Notes: a model not told the origin generated them from the sequence alone. A stretch of DNA of 64,000 nucleotides from Nitrospira_D sp035465795 (GCF_049546785.1 NZ_JBMWAN010000003.1:62001-126000), one strand, 5' to 3'; shown: positions 32,369 through 42,276, numbered from the stretch's first letter. A program made the numbers and translations.

Positions 32369-33445
32369 ATGCCTGGTGACCTTTCCGATTACCGGAAAGA
32401 GATTGACCGTATCGACGATGAAATTCTCCGTCTGCTCAACGAGCGGTCGAAGAGTGTTATCGAGATCGGTAGGATCAAGAAAGAGAAGGATGCGGAGGCG
32501 AACCTCCATACCCCGGCCCGCGAAGCTGCGATCATCGAGCGTTTAGTCAACCAGAATACAGGTCCGTTTCCTTCTGAGGCCATCCGTCCCGTGTACCGGG
32601 AAATCATGTCGGCCTCGCTCTCGCTGGAAGGCCCGCAGAAAGTGGCCTATCTGGGGCCCCGCGCAACGTTTACCCATATGGCCTGCATGCAGAAGTTCGG
32701 ATCGTCGGCCCAGTACATTCCGGTCCACAGCATCAAGGAAGTGTTCAACGAAGTGGAGCGGGGGCGCGCGCATTTCGGCGTCGTGCCGATCGAGAATACG
32801 ACTGAAGGCGTCGTCAATCATACGCTCGATATGTTTGTGGACTCGAATCTCCTGATTTATGGCGAGGTGCTGCAGGAAGTCTCGCACCATCTCATGTCCA
32901 AGTCAGGGGTGGCGGAAGAGGTCAAGAAGATTTGCTCGCACCCTCATGCCATTGCCCAATGCCGCAACTGGCTCGAAACCAATATGCCGCGCGTTCAAGT
33001 GTCAGAAGTGGCCAGCACGGCGCGCGCGGCTGAGATGTGCCTGGAGGATCCCTCCATTGCCGCCATTGCTTCGGAACTGGCTTCCCAGCTCTACGGTCTC
33101 AAGGTGATCAAGGCGCGGATTGAAGACAATCTCAACAACTTCACCCGTTTCCTCGTGCTGTCGCAAAAGCCGCCCCAGCGCACCGGCAAAGACAAGACTT
33201 CATTGATGCTGTCGATCAAAGACAAGGTCGGTGCCCTCTATGACCTTCTCAGGCCCTTTGCATCGCACGGGATCAGCATGACGAAGATCGAGTCGCGTCC
33301 GTCCCGGCGCAAGGCGTGGGAATACATTTTCTTTGTGGACGTTGAAGGCCACGTGGAAGAAGAGCGTGTGAAGAGGGCCATTGAAGAGATTAAGGGCCGG
33401 TGCCTCTTTATGAAGATCCTGGGTTCCTACCCTGCGCACAGTTAG
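32369..33445 (+). CDS. pheA: chorismate mutase / prephenate dehydratase (P-protein)
   Basis: A bifunctional enzyme of phenylalanine synthesis, 358 aa. The chorismate mutase domain (residues about 4-85: YRKEIDRIDDEILRLLNERS) is followed by prephenate dehydratase (about 90-270: VAYLGPRATFTHMACMQKFG; IENTTEGVVNHTLDMF) and a C-terminal ACT domain with the phenylalanine-binding ESRPSRRKAWEYIFFVDVEG block. GGAGGGGG lies eight bases before the ATG at 32369; a TTG two codons earlier is less likely. It is the first gene of pheA-hisC-aroF-tyrA-aroA. Confidence 0.95.
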   Translation: MPGDLSDYRKEIDRIDDEILRLLNERSKSVIEIGRIKKEKDAEANLHTPAREAAIIERLVNQNTGPFPSEAIRPVYREIMSASLSLEGPQKVAYLGPRATFTHMACMQKFGSSAQYIPVHSIKEVFNEVERGRAHFGVVPIENTTEGVVNHTLDMFVDSNLLIYGEVLQEVSHHLMSKSGVAEEVKKICSHPHAIAQCRNWLETNMPRVQVSEVASTARAAEMCLEDPSIAAIASELASQLYGLKVIKARIEDNLNNFTRFLVLSQKPPQRTGKDKTSLMLSIKDKVGALYDLLRPFASHGISMTKIESRPSRRKAWEYIFFVDVEGHVEEERVKRAIEEIKGRCLFMKILGSYPAHS

Positions 33446-33449
33446 CCCT

Positions 33450-34529
33450 ATGGCACTTCGAATTCATCCAGACATTGCCTCGCTCCATCCCTATGTTCCG
33501 GGCAAGCCGATCGAAGAGCTGCAACGGGAGATGGGGCTGGCGCGGGTCATCAAGTTGGCGTCGAACGAAAACCCGCTGGGACCATCGCCCAAAGCGTTGG
33601 CCGGTCTTGCCGGGGGGCATGAAAGCCTGCATCGGTATCCGGACGGAGGCGCCTATCGGTTGCGCCAGGCATTGGCGGATCGATGGAAGGTCACCCTCGA
33701 TCATATTATCCTCGGCAATGGATCCGACGAAATTCTTGGTCTGCTCGCGCGGACCTTCCTTGCGCCGGGCGACGAAGCGGTGATGGCCGACCAGACCTTC
33801 GTCATCTATAAGATGGAAGTGACGGCAGCCCACGGTAAGGCGGTGATCGTCCCGTTGATCGACTGGACCCACGATCTTGACGGCATGGCGAAGGCGATCA
33901 CTCCCAAAACGAGACTCGTCTTTCTCTGCAACCCCAACAACCCCACGGGGACCATGGTCTCAGCCGATGCCGTCGCCCGGTTCATGACGCAGGTGCCGGA
34001 GGATGTGATCGTGGTCTTTGATGAAGCGTATTTCGAGTACGTACGCGATCCGCACTTCCCGGACAGCCTGCAGTATGTGACGCAGGGACGGAACGCGGTT
34101 GTGCTGAGAACGTTTTCGAAGATCTACGGGTTGGCCGGACTGCGGATCGGCTACGGGATCACGACACCGGAGATCACCAATTGCCTGAATCGGGTCCGCC
34201 CGCCCTTCAACGCCAACACGCTCGCGCAGCGCGCGGCTCTGGCGGCGCTGGGCGATGATGACCATGTAGCGAAGAGTCGGGCGGTGAATGCCGCCGGCAT
34301 GCAGCAGATGGAGAGCGGGTTGCGGGGGCTCGGGTTTACGGCCATCCCCAGCCAGGCCAATTTTCTGTACTTTGACGTCAAGCGGGACGGCCGGGGCATA
34401 TTCGACGCCTTGCTTCGCGAGGGCGTCATCGTGCGGCATATCGAAGGCACCATGCTGCGCGTGACCATCGGGCAGCCGGATGAGAATGACGCATTTCTAT
34501 GCGCCTTGCAAAGAGTCTTGCGGTCGTAG
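33450..34529 (+). CDS. hisC: histidinol-phosphate aminotransferase (HisC-type)
   Basis: A PLP-dependent class I/II aminotransferase, 359 aa, starting IHPDIASLHPYVPGKPIEEL and carrying the PLP lysine in RTFSKIYGLAGLRIGYG and the NPNNPTG motif. In aromatic operons such HisC homologues often act on phenylpyruvate or 4-hydroxyphenylpyruvate as well, so a role in the last step of Phe/Tyr synthesis is likely from context. It starts four bases after pheA. Confidence 0.93.
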   Translation: MALRIHPDIASLHPYVPGKPIEELQREMGLARVIKLASNENPLGPSPKALAGLAGGHESLHRYPDGGAYRLRQALADRWKVTLDHIILGNGSDEILGLLARTFLAPGDEAVMADQTFVIYKMEVTAAHGKAVIVPLIDWTHDLDGMAKAITPKTRLVFLCNPNNPTGTMVSADAVARFMTQVPEDVIVVFDEAYFEYVRDPHFPDSLQYVTQGRNAVVLRTFSKIYGLAGLRIGYGITTPEITNCLNRVRPPFNANTLAQRAALAALGDDDHVAKSRAVNAAGMQQMESGLRGLGFTAIPSQANFLYFDVKRDGRGIFDALLREGVIVRHIEGTMLRVTIGQPDENDAFLCALQRVLRS

Positions 34530-34550
34530 GGGAGGCAGGGAGAGGCTACC

Positions 34551-35564
34551 ATGATCATCGTCTTGAAACCCGAGGCGACGGAACGGGAAGTCGATCGCAT
34601 CATCGATCGCTTGCGTGAATTGGGCCTGAAGTCACAGCTCTCCACGGGGCAAGAGCGGACGATCATCGGGGTCATCGGAGACGACCGGATTCTCCAGAAC
34701 CAGCCGTTGACGGCGCTTCCCGGCGTCGAGAGCGTGCTGCCGATCCTGGCGCCGTGGAAGCTGGTGAGCCGGGAGTTCAAGCGGGAAGGCACCATCATCG
34801 ACGTCGGCGGCGTGAAAATCGGCGGGAACAAACTCGTGATCATGGCGGGCCCCTGTGCCGTGGAGCGTCTGGAATTGACGGTCGGGATCGCGCACGAGGT
34901 CAAAGCGGCCGGGGCGTCGATCCTCCGCGGCGGGGCCTACAAGCCGCGCACGTCCCCCTATTCGTTTCAGGGACTTGGTCGTGAAGGCCTCGACTACTTG
35001 TTGGAAGCGAAGAAGCAGACGGGCCTGCCGGTGGTCAGCGAGATTCTCGACACGCGGGACATCGAACTTTTTCTCGAGAAGGCCGACATCATTCAGATCG
35101 GCGCCCGCAATATGCAGAACTTTGAACTCTTGAAAGAAGTCGGTGCGTACGACAAACCGGTGTTGCTCAAGCGGGGCCTCTCCGCGACGATCAAAGAATT
35201 TCTGCTCTCGGCGGAGTACGTCATGTCGCGGGGCAATCGCAACGTGATGCTCTGCGAGCGCGGCATTCGCACGTTTGAAACCCAATATCGCAACACCCTG
35301 GATCTCGCGGCGATCCCGACGCTGAAAGAACTGTCGCATCTTCCGGTGATCGTGGATCCCAGCCATGCGACCGGTAAATGGAATCTCGTCGCCCCCATGT
35401 CGAAAGCGGCCGTGGCCGCGGGAGCCGACGGGTTGCTCATCGAAGTGCATTCCAATCCGGAATGCGCCCTCTGCGACGGAGAAGAGTCGATCAGGCCGTC
35501 GAAGTTCAAAGAACTGATGCAGGATTTGCGGAAGATTGGGGCTGCCGTGGGGCGCGAGGTCTAG
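34551..35564 (+). CDS. aroF: 3-deoxy-7-phosphoheptulonate (DAHP) synthase, type I beta
   Basis: First enzyme of the shikimate pathway, condensing phosphoenolpyruvate and erythrose 4-phosphate. It is 337 aa: an N-terminal ferredoxin-like regulatory domain (residues 1-70, MIIVLKPEATEREVDRIIDR) of the type seen in Thermotoga enzymes, then the TIM-barrel with MAGPCAVE, RGGAYKPRTSPYSFQG, the Lys block VLLKRGLSATI, and DPSHATGK. The N-terminal domain suggests feedback inhibition by Phe or Tyr. It has its own ribosome binding site (GGAGG) upstream. Confidence 0.95.
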   Translation: MIIVLKPEATEREVDRIIDRLRELGLKSQLSTGQERTIIGVIGDDRILQNQPLTALPGVESVLPILAPWKLVSREFKREGTIIDVGGVKIGGNKLVIMAGPCAVERLELTVGIAHEVKAAGASILRGGAYKPRTSPYSFQGLGREGLDYLLEAKKQTGLPVVSEILDTRDIELFLEKADIIQIGARNMQNFELLKEVGAYDKPVLLKRGLSATIKEFLLSAEYVMSRGNRNVMLCERGIRTFETQYRNTLDLAAIPTLKELSHLPVIVDPSHATGKWNLVAPMSKAAVAAGADGLLIEVHSNPECALCDGEESIRPSKFKELMQDLRKIGAAVGREV

Positions 35565-35581
35565 GAGTTGATCGAGCGAGC

Positions 35582-36475
35582 ATGACCGTTCACTTCACAC
35601 AGGTTGCTATCATCGGAGTCGGGCTCATCGGCGGATCGCTGGGCATGATCCTGCGCCGCAAGGGGCTGGCCGATCAGGTGGTCGGGGTGGGGCGGCGGGT
35701 TGAAAATCTCAAGACGGCCGTCGAACTGGGTGCCATCGATCGCTATGTCGCCGACGCGAAAGAAGGAGTGCGAGGCGCGGATCTCGTCATCCTGGCGACG
35801 CCGGTCGATACCTACGATCGACACCTGAAGGAGTGGGCCTCCTGTCTCTCCCCCGGTGCCATCGTGAGCGATGTCGGGAGTGTCAAAGGTGCACTGGTTG
35901 AACAGTCGGAGGCGAGTCTGCCGTCGGGCGTGCATTTTGTCGGCGCGCATCCCATCGCAGGGAAGGAAAAAACCGGCGTGGCGGCAGGGACGGATCAGCT
36001 CTTTAAGGGCGCACGCTGCATTCTGACGCCCACCTCCAAAACCGATGCTCAGGCGTTGGAACGGGTGCGGGCTTTGTGGCAGGAGACGGGCTCGGTCGTC
36101 TTGACGATGGATCCCCGCCTGCACGATCAGATTCTGGGCGCTGTCAGCCATTTGCCCCATGTCGCGGCCTTTGCGCTTATCACGGCGTTGGCGGATTTGC
36201 GTGACCGTGAAATCGCCTCCCTCGATTTGGCCGTCCATTCCGGAGGGGGATTGCGGGATACGACGAGGATTGCCGCGAGTTCGCCGGAAATGTGGAGGGA
36301 TATCTTTCTGTGGAACCGCGACAACGTGGTGCACTTCATCGACGCGTATCAGCAGGCGCTTCAGGACCTCAAGCGCCTGATTCAATCCGGGGATGCAGCG
36401 GGTATCGAGAAGGCGCTGGAACGGGCAAAAGACGAACGGGACAAACTCAACCCTCGTTCAGCTGTGTCGGCATGA
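35582..36475 (+). CDS. tyrA: prephenate dehydrogenase
   Basis: Oxidatively decarboxylates prephenate to 4-hydroxyphenylpyruvate for tyrosine synthesis. It is 297 aa: a Rossmann NAD(P)-binding N-terminus (VAIIGVGLIGGSLGMILRRK), the catalytic HPIAGKEKTGV block with its histidine, and the helical C-terminal dimer domain (ISHLPH-like AVSHLPHVAAFAL). There is no ACT domain. The start at 35582 follows aroF by 17 bases. Confidence 0.95.
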   Translation: MTVHFTQVAIIGVGLIGGSLGMILRRKGLADQVVGVGRRVENLKTAVELGAIDRYVADAKEGVRGADLVILATPVDTYDRHLKEWASCLSPGAIVSDVGSVKGALVEQSEASLPSGVHFVGAHPIAGKEKTGVAAGTDQLFKGARCILTPTSKTDAQALERVRALWQETGSVVLTMDPRLHDQILGAVSHLPHVAAFALITALADLRDREIASLDLAVHSGGGLRDTTRIAASSPEMWRDIFLWNRDNVVHFIDAYQQALQDLKRLIQSGDAAGIEKALERAKDERDKLNPRSAVSA

Positions 36476-36482
36476 GATCGCT

Positions 36483-37805
36483 ATGGCATCGTTAACTGTC
36501 ACACCAGGACGCGCGCTTTCCGGGGCCATCACGGTTCCCGGCGATAAGTCGATCACGCATCGCGCGATTATTTTGACGTCGCTTGCCGAAGGGGAGAGCC
36601 GGCTGTCCAGTTACTCCCGCGGGGAAGATTGTCTGAACACGATGCGCGCGTTTCAGGCGCTGGGCATTCGGATTGAGGAACAGCCCGATGTCCTTCACGT
36701 CCATGGGAAAGGCTTCTGGGGGTTGCAGGAGGCGGGTGCTCCGATCGATTGCGGGAATTCCGGAACCGGGACAAGGTTGCTGACCGGCCTGCTGGCCGGA
36801 CAGGATTTTTTTACGATCCTCACCGGCGACGAATCGATTCGCCGCCGGCCTATGGGGCGTGTCGTGAAGCCGTTGCGGGAGATGGGCGCGATCATCGCCG
36901 GCCGCAAGGGCGGTGAATTGGCGCCCTTGGCGATTACCGGGACCCGCTTGCATGGGATTGACTATACATCGCCGGTTGCCAGCGCACAGGTCAAGTCCTC
37001 GCTGCTCTTTGCGGGCCTGTTCGCCGACGGTGTGACCAGATTTCGGGAGCCCCGGTTGTCGCGCGATCATACGGAGCGGATGTTTCAGTTTTTCGGGATT
37101 TCTTTGCGGCAGGAGGCGGACACCTTGGTCTTGCAAGGCCGTCCGTCGGTAGGGTGGACCGGACGAGACATTGTGATTCCCGGTGATTTCTCCGCCGCCG
37201 CATTTTTTCTGGTCGGGGCGACGATCGTGCCCGGTTCGGATGTCACGATCCGCAATGTCGGCATTAATCCGACGAGGACCGGGCTGCTCGACGTGCTGAC
37301 GGCCATGGGGGCGAAGATCCAGATCCTCAACCGGCGGGATCAAGCCGGTGAACCGGTTGCGGATTTGCGTGTGACGTCCGCATCGTTGAAAGGTGTAGCG
37401 GTCGGTCCTGAGCGGATCCCTCAAACCATCGATGAATTTCCGATCCTCTGTGTGGCCGCGGCGGTGGCCGAGGGTGAGACGACGATCTCCGGGGCGGAAG
37501 AATTGCGGGTGAAGGAAAGCGATCGCATTGCGACGATGAGCGCCGAACTGCGGGCCATGGGGGCACAGATTACGGAGAAGCCCGACGGCATGGTGATTCG
37601 CGGGCTGGGGCGCGCGGGGCAGAACGGTCATCTGAACGGCACCACCCAGGGCCGGAGTCATGGCGATCATCGTGTGGCGATGTCGTTGGCCATCGGCGGG
37701 TTGACTGCCGCGACGCCCACCAGCATCGAGGACACGGGCTGCGTCGATACCTCATTCCCTCACTTCGATCGAACCTTGGCCGCATTGTTGACCGGAGGGG
37801 CGTGA
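36483..37805 (+). CDS. aroA: 3-phosphoshikimate 1-carboxyvinyltransferase (EPSP synthase)
   Basis: Sixth step of the shikimate pathway. It is 440 aa with the double-domain fold: VPGDKSITHRAIILTSLAEG at the N-terminus, NSGTGTRLLTGLLAG at the hinge (the glyphosate-contact loop, with a standard NSGTG form), DESIRRRPM, and the C-terminal LRVKESDRI and DHRVAMSLAIGG blocks. It starts seven bases after tyrA and precedes cmk, an order conserved in many bacteria. Confidence 0.96.
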   Translation: MASLTVTPGRALSGAITVPGDKSITHRAIILTSLAEGESRLSSYSRGEDCLNTMRAFQALGIRIEEQPDVLHVHGKGFWGLQEAGAPIDCGNSGTGTRLLTGLLAGQDFFTILTGDESIRRRPMGRVVKPLREMGAIIAGRKGGELAPLAITGTRLHGIDYTSPVASAQVKSSLLFAGLFADGVTRFREPRLSRDHTERMFQFFGISLRQEADTLVLQGRPSVGWTGRDIVIPGDFSAAAFFLVGATIVPGSDVTIRNVGINPTRTGLLDVLTAMGAKIQILNRRDQAGEPVADLRVTSASLKGVAVGPERIPQTIDEFPILCVAAAVAEGETTISGAEELRVKESDRIATMSAELRAMGAQITEKPDGMVIRGLGRAGQNGHLNGTTQGRSHGDHRVAMSLAIGGLTAATPTSIEDTGCVDTSFPHFDRTLAALLTGGA

Positions 37806-37853
37806 GGACTATAATGCGGTGGCGTTCCGGCATCGGGATGGAAGGACGGGCGT

Positions 37854-38513
37854 GTGATTATCGCCATTGATGGACCAGCCGGAGTCGGCAAAAGCACCGT
37901 GGCCAAGCTGCTGGCTGCCCGCCTGGGCTATCTCTATCTCGATACGGGGGCATTATACCGGGCGGTGGCATGGCACATCCTGCGTCATGGGATTGATCCG
38001 GCCGATCGGGAACAGGTTGCCGCCTCGCTTCCGACCCTGTCGATTCAAATGTTGTTTCAGAACGGGGCGATGCGCGTATTGGTGAACGACGCTGACGTCA
38101 CCGGCGAGCTGCGCACGCCGGAAGTAACGGCCGCGGCATCGGTGGTGTCGGCCATTCCCGCAGTCAGAGAATGGCTCCTGCCGGTCCAGCAGCAAATCGG
38201 ACAGCGCGGGTCAGTCGTCGCCGAAGGCCGTGACATCGGCACCAGGATTTTCCCCTCGGCGCCGGTGAAATTTTTTCTGGAGGCCGATGCGACGGTGCGG
38301 GCCGAGCGCCGCCATCGAGAACTCGTTGCGGCGGGACATGGCGGTCCGATGGAGAAAACGTATCAGGATCTTTCCGGACGTGACGAACGGGATCGGAATC
38401 GCGTCGTGGCGCCGCTCGTGCCGGCCGCCGACGCGCGCCTGATCGATACGTCCTTATTGCAGATCGACGAGGTGGTGGAGCAGATGCTGGCGGTGGTGGC
38501 AGCCGCATCGTGA
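37854..38513 (+). CDS. cmk: cytidylate kinase
   Basis: Phosphorylates CMP and dCMP. It is 219 aa with a P-loop (IAIDGPAGVGKSTVAKLLAA), substrate-contact LYLDTGALYRAVAW, and the lid-region DLSGRDERDRNRVVAPL. It starts at GTG with GGAAGGACGG upstream. It overlaps the next gene by four bases (GTGA). Confidence 0.95.
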   Translation: MIIAIDGPAGVGKSTVAKLLAARLGYLYLDTGALYRAVAWHILRHGIDPADREQVAASLPTLSIQMLFQNGAMRVLVNDADVTGELRTPEVTAAASVVSAIPAVREWLLPVQQQIGQRGSVVAEGRDIGTRIFPSAPVKFFLEADATVRAERRHRELVAAGHGGPMEKTYQDLSGRDERDRNRVVAPLVPAADARLIDTSLLQIDEVVEQMLAVVAAAS

Positions 38514-39208
38514 GCGGGTTCGTTTACGGAATCCTCTGGGTCCTGGCCCGGACGATTGCGAGGCTGTTGTTTCGGTATCGGATCGAAGGAGAATTGCCCA
38601 GGACCGGCGGTGTGCTGGTTGCCGCCAACCACGCCAGCTATGTGGATATCCCGCTGCTGGGATGCGGCATGAAACGGCGGGCGTGGTATCTGGGCCGCAG
38701 CGATCTGTTTCCCGTTCCTGTGCTGAACGGAATTTTGCAGTCCCTGGGCTGGATTCCCCTCCGGTTAGGCCGGCTGGATCGTGAGGCTTTCGGGAAAGCC
38801 ATCAGCCTGATTCAGGCTGGCAAGGTGGTCGTGATTTTTCCTGAGGGGGGCCGGACTCTTGACGGCCACCTCAGGCAGCCGAAATCCGGCATCGGGATCA
38901 TCGTCTCGCAGACCGGTTGCCCCGTGGTTCCGGCCTATCTCAAGGGGACGTTCGATGTGTTGCCGACCGGGGCCAAGTGGCTGCGCTTTCGCCCAGTGAC
39001 CGTCAAATTGGGAGCTCCGTTGGTATTTGAAAAGGGGCATCCCAAAGAACACGATAAGGCAGACGCGAAACGATTTTATCAACTGGTCAGCCGCACGGTG
39101 ATCACACAGATCGCCGCTCTCGGGAATGTCCCTCCTCCGATGGTGGGACACGAGGGCGATCCGGTTTTACCGGAGCGGCCGACTGCCGACGCTCGCAACG
39201 CTGAGTGA
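38510..39208 (+). CDS. plsC: 1-acyl-sn-glycerol-3-phosphate acyltransferase
   Basis: Acylates lysophosphatidate to phosphatidate at the inner membrane. It is 232 aa with the acyltransferase motifs NHASYVD (H-x4-D), the GRSDLF and LGWIPLRLGRLDR region, FPEGGR, and a hydrophobic N-terminus for membrane attachment. It starts at GTG overlapping the end of cmk. The cmk-plsC-rpsA arrangement is known from other bacteria. Confidence 0.92.
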   Translation: MSGFVYGILWVLARTIARLLFRYRIEGELPRTGGVLVAANHASYVDIPLLGCGMKRRAWYLGRSDLFPVPVLNGILQSLGWIPLRLGRLDREAFGKAISLIQAGKVVVIFPEGGRTLDGHLRQPKSGIGIIVSQTGCPVVPAYLKGTFDVLPTGAKWLRFRPVTVKLGAPLVFEKGHPKEHDKADAKRFYQLVSRTVITQIAALGNVPPPMVGHEGDPVLPERPTADARNAE

Positions 39209-39263
39209 GCGCGGCTTCTTCACCCTCAGCACCCGGCGAAAGCCGGAGGATTAGGATCCGCCC

Positions 39264-40973
39264 ATGAGCACCGCACCGACAGGAAGTGACGCACAATTGG
39301 ATCGCGCCGCATTGGCCGCCCTCTATGAGGAGACTTTCCGGAACCTCGAAGAAGGCACGATTACCGAAGGCCGTGTGGTCGCCATGACGAAAGACAAAGT
39401 CGTGGTGGACATCGGCTACAAGTCCGAGGGGATGATCCCCAGCGATCAGTTCTCTCCCGACGATCTCCAGAACCTGAAGGTCGGGGATCGGCTCCAGGTG
39501 TATATCGAAGAATGTGAAGACGCAGACGGCAATCTCGTTCTTTCCAAAGAAAAAGCCGACAAGATGAAGATCTGGGAAGAACTGGAAAAGCTGTACAAGG
39601 ATGAAAAGAGCATCGACGGGAAAATCATTTCGCGCATCAAGGGCGGCATGATGGTCGATATCGGCGTGAAGGCGTTCCTGCCCGGTTCACAGATCGATCT
39701 CCATCCGGTCCGGGATTTGGACGGCCTCGTCGGCAAGACGTTCCCCTTGAAGATCATCAAGATCAACCATCGCCGCGGCAACGTCGTGGTGTCGCGCCGT
39801 GTGCTGCTCGAAGAAACCCGTGACAAGAAGCGGCAGACCACGCTGGCCAATCTGAAGGAAGGGCAGCTGATTCAGGGCATGGTCAAGAACATCACCGATT
39901 ACGGCGCGTTCATCGATCTCGGGGGCATCGACGGGTTGCTCCACATCACCGATATGTCGTGGGGTCGTGTCGGCCATCCCTCTGAAATGTTCACGGTGGG
40001 CGATCGCGTCGAAGTCACCGTGCTGAAGTACGATCGGGAGACCGGCCGCATTTCCTTGGGCTTGAAGCAGAAGAGCGCGGATCCCTGGACCAACGTCGCA
40101 GGAAAGTATCCGATCGGCACCCGCGTGCGCGGCCGGGTCGTGAGCCTCACGGACTACGGGGCCTTTATCGAGCTTGAGCCGGGCGTCGAGGGCCTGGTCC
40201 ACGTCTCTGAAATGTCCTGGACCCATGAAGTACGGCATCCGTCGCGCGTTGTGGCGGTCGGCGATCAGGTTGAGGCGGCGGTGTTGAATGTGGACCCTGC
40301 CAGCCGGAAAATTTCGTTGGGCATGAAGCAGACGGCCCCCAACCCCTGGGACATGATCGAGAGCAAGTATCCGATCGGCACCAAGATCGAGGGCAAGGTG
40401 AAGAGCCTGACCGATTTCGGCGCCTTCATCGGGCTGGAAGAGGGCATTGACGGTTTGATCCATATCTCGGACATGTCCTGGACGAAGCACATCAAGCATC
40501 CGTCCGAATTGTTCAAGAAGGGGCAGAAGGTCGAGGCCGTGGTGCTGCGTATCGACAAGGAGAAAGAGCGGCTTTCTCTGGGCTATAAGCAGCTGGCCCG
40601 CGATCCCTGGGACGATGAGATTCCCGCCCGCTATCATGTCGGGGACTCGGTGACCGGCAAGGTCAGCAAGATTGCCGATTTCGGGATCTTCATCGAACTC
40701 GAAGGCGGGGTCGAAGGACTGATCCATGTCAGCGAGGCCGGGCTCGAAGGATCGGCCAAGCTTGAAGAAAAGTTCAAGCTGCAGGATGATGTGACGGCCA
40801 AGATCATCAAGGTCGATCGTGAAGAACGGAAAATTGCGCTCAGCTTGCGGGAGCATCAGGCGGATTCCGATCGCCGTCAGGTGGATGAGTACCATGCCTC
40901 CCAGGGCGGCCTGGACCAGAGCCTTGGGCGGGCTGCCAAGCAGAGCCGGAAGAAGTCCCAGTCAGACGACTAA
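39264..40973 (+). CDS. rpsA: 30S ribosomal protein S1
   Basis: Binds mRNA at the 30S subunit. It is 569 aa with six S1 RNA-binding repeats beginning near residues 35, 120, 206, 291, 378 and 465; repeats 3-6 show the canonical VxxITDYGAFIDLG...GLLHITDMSW form, and 1-2 are the ribosome-binding divergent ones. It has the full Gram-negative domain count. Confidence 0.97.
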   Translation: MSTAPTGSDAQLDRAALAALYEETFRNLEEGTITEGRVVAMTKDKVVVDIGYKSEGMIPSDQFSPDDLQNLKVGDRLQVYIEECEDADGNLVLSKEKADKMKIWEELEKLYKDEKSIDGKIISRIKGGMMVDIGVKAFLPGSQIDLHPVRDLDGLVGKTFPLKIIKINHRRGNVVVSRRVLLEETRDKKRQTTLANLKEGQLIQGMVKNITDYGAFIDLGGIDGLLHITDMSWGRVGHPSEMFTVGDRVEVTVLKYDRETGRISLGLKQKSADPWTNVAGKYPIGTRVRGRVVSLTDYGAFIELEPGVEGLVHVSEMSWTHEVRHPSRVVAVGDQVEAAVLNVDPASRKISLGMKQTAPNPWDMIESKYPIGTKIEGKVKSLTDFGAFIGLEEGIDGLIHISDMSWTKHIKHPSELFKKGQKVEAVVLRIDKEKERLSLGYKQLARDPWDDEIPARYHVGDSVTGKVSKIADFGIFIELEGGVEGLIHVSEAGLEGSAKLEEKFKLQDDVTAKIIKVDREERKIALSLREHQADSDRRQVDEYHASQGGLDQSLGRAAKQSRKKSQSDD

Positions 40974-41015
40974 TCACGGAGGCGCGGGCCTTGAAAGTGC
41001 TCTGTGTGATGCAAC

Positions 41016-41912
41016 ATGGCTGACGAGCATGTAGAACGCAGTCCCCGACGACGCCCGTTTCGCACCTTTTTGCTGGTGGCGGGCGTCGGCCTGGGATTGC
41101 TGCTCTTGATCAATATCTTCTTCCCCGATGTCGATTTTTCCGGCGAGGACCGGATTGCGCTGATTCGTGTCGAGGGGGTCATCCTGGATTCGCAGGCGAC
41201 CATCGAAGAACTGAAGCGGTTCAGCGAAAACCCCACAGTCAAGGCGATTGTGTTGCGCATCGATAGTCCCGGCGGCGGGGTCGTGCCGTCGCAGGAAATT
41301 TATGATGCGGTGCGCCGGGTCCGAAACAAAAGCAGCAAAGTGGTTATTACGTCCATGGGCAGTGTGGCGGCCTCGGGCGGCTACTATATTGCTGCGGCGA
41401 CGGATCGGATCGTGGCCAATCCGGGGACGCTGACCGGCAGCATCGGGGTGATCATGGAGATGGCCAACGTGGAGGGCCTGCTCCAGAAGATCGGGGTCGA
41501 AGGGGTCGTCGTCAAGAGCGGAAAATATAAGGATGTGGGATCTCCGCTCAGGAAAATGAGCGACGAAGAGCGAGGCCTTCTGCAAACCGTGATGGACGAT
41601 GTCCACAAGCAATTCATCGAGGCGGTGGCCGAAGGACGGGCACTGGAGGTCGGCGACGTTCAGGCGCTCGCGGACGGACGGATCTTTACGGGCCGTCAGG
41701 CGAAAGAGGCCAAGCTTGTCGATGAACTCGGGGACTTGGAAGACGCTATTCAGCTTGCGGCCGACGTCGTGGGCATCGAGGGAGAGCCCAAAGTGGTGGA
41801 GCCGCGGCGCCGGTTTTCGGTCCGCGAGTTGCTGGAATCCAGACTGTCGGCGATGTTGCCCAAGTTGGATTTTCATTCCGGCGTGAATCTGAAGTATCTG
41901 ATGGCCTATTAG
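41016..41912 (+). CDS. sppA: signal peptide peptidase SppA, 36K type
   Basis: A membrane serine protease that degrades cleaved signal peptides. It is 298 aa: an N-terminal transmembrane anchor (about residues 14-36, FLLVAGVGLGLLLLINIFF), then the ClpP-like fold with IDSPGGGVVPSQEIYDAV, the catalytic serine in GSVAASGGYYIA and the catalytic lysine in VKSGKYKDVGS. It is the short (SppA2-like) form with one catalytic repeat. It lies between rpsA and the HU gene, interrupting the common rpsA-ihfB pair. Confidence 0.95.
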   Translation: MADEHVERSPRRRPFRTFLLVAGVGLGLLLLINIFFPDVDFSGEDRIALIRVEGVILDSQATIEELKRFSENPTVKAIVLRIDSPGGGVVPSQEIYDAVRRVRNKSSKVVITSMGSVAASGGYYIAAATDRIVANPGTLTGSIGVIMEMANVEGLLQKIGVEGVVVKSGKYKDVGSPLRKMSDEERGLLQTVMDDVHKQFIEAVAEGRALEVGDVQALADGRIFTGRQAKEAKLVDELGDLEDAIQLAADVVGIEGEPKVVEPRRRFSVRELLESRLSAMLPKLDFHSGVNLKYLMAY

Positions 41913-41975
41913 TAGCGGGGCGCGGCATCCACGCGCGAGGCATCCGTCCATCAACGGTGCGAAAGGGGATCGGAC

Positions 41976-42254
41976 ATGACGAAGGCGCAGATCATCGAGC
42001 AGGTTTCCGAGAAAGTGACCACGCTGACGAAACGGCAGGCCGAGGTCGTGGTCAATACGATTTTCGACTGTATCCGGGATTCGCTCAAGAACGGCGACAA
42101 GACCGAGATTCGCGGGTTCGGCAGTTTCCGGCTCCGCGCGCGACGGATGAAAGAGGGCCGCAATCCCAAGACCGGCGCCACGGTCGCGGTGCCGGCCAAG
42201 CGGGTTCCGTTTTTTAAAGCGGGCAAAGAACTCAAAGAGCTCTTGAATCAGTAA
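41976..42254 (+). CDS. HU/IHF-family DNA-binding protein
   Basis: A small DNA-bending architectural protein, 92 aa: MTKAQIIEQVSEKVTTLTKR with the beta-arm segment FGSFRLRARRMKEGRNPKTG and ending VPFFKAGKELKELL. The position after rpsA matches that of ihfB in proteobacteria, so it may act like IHF-beta, but HU and IHF cannot be told apart safely here. GAAAGGGG precedes the ATG. A frameshifted homologue lies at 17526-17799. Confidence 0.94.
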   Translation: MTKAQIIEQVSEKVTTLTKRQAEVVVNTIFDCIRDSLKNGDKTEIRGFGSFRLRARRMKEGRNPKTGATVAVPAKRVPFFKAGKELKELLNQ

Positions 42255-42276
42255 CCAGCCAGAAGGAGTCCTCCCC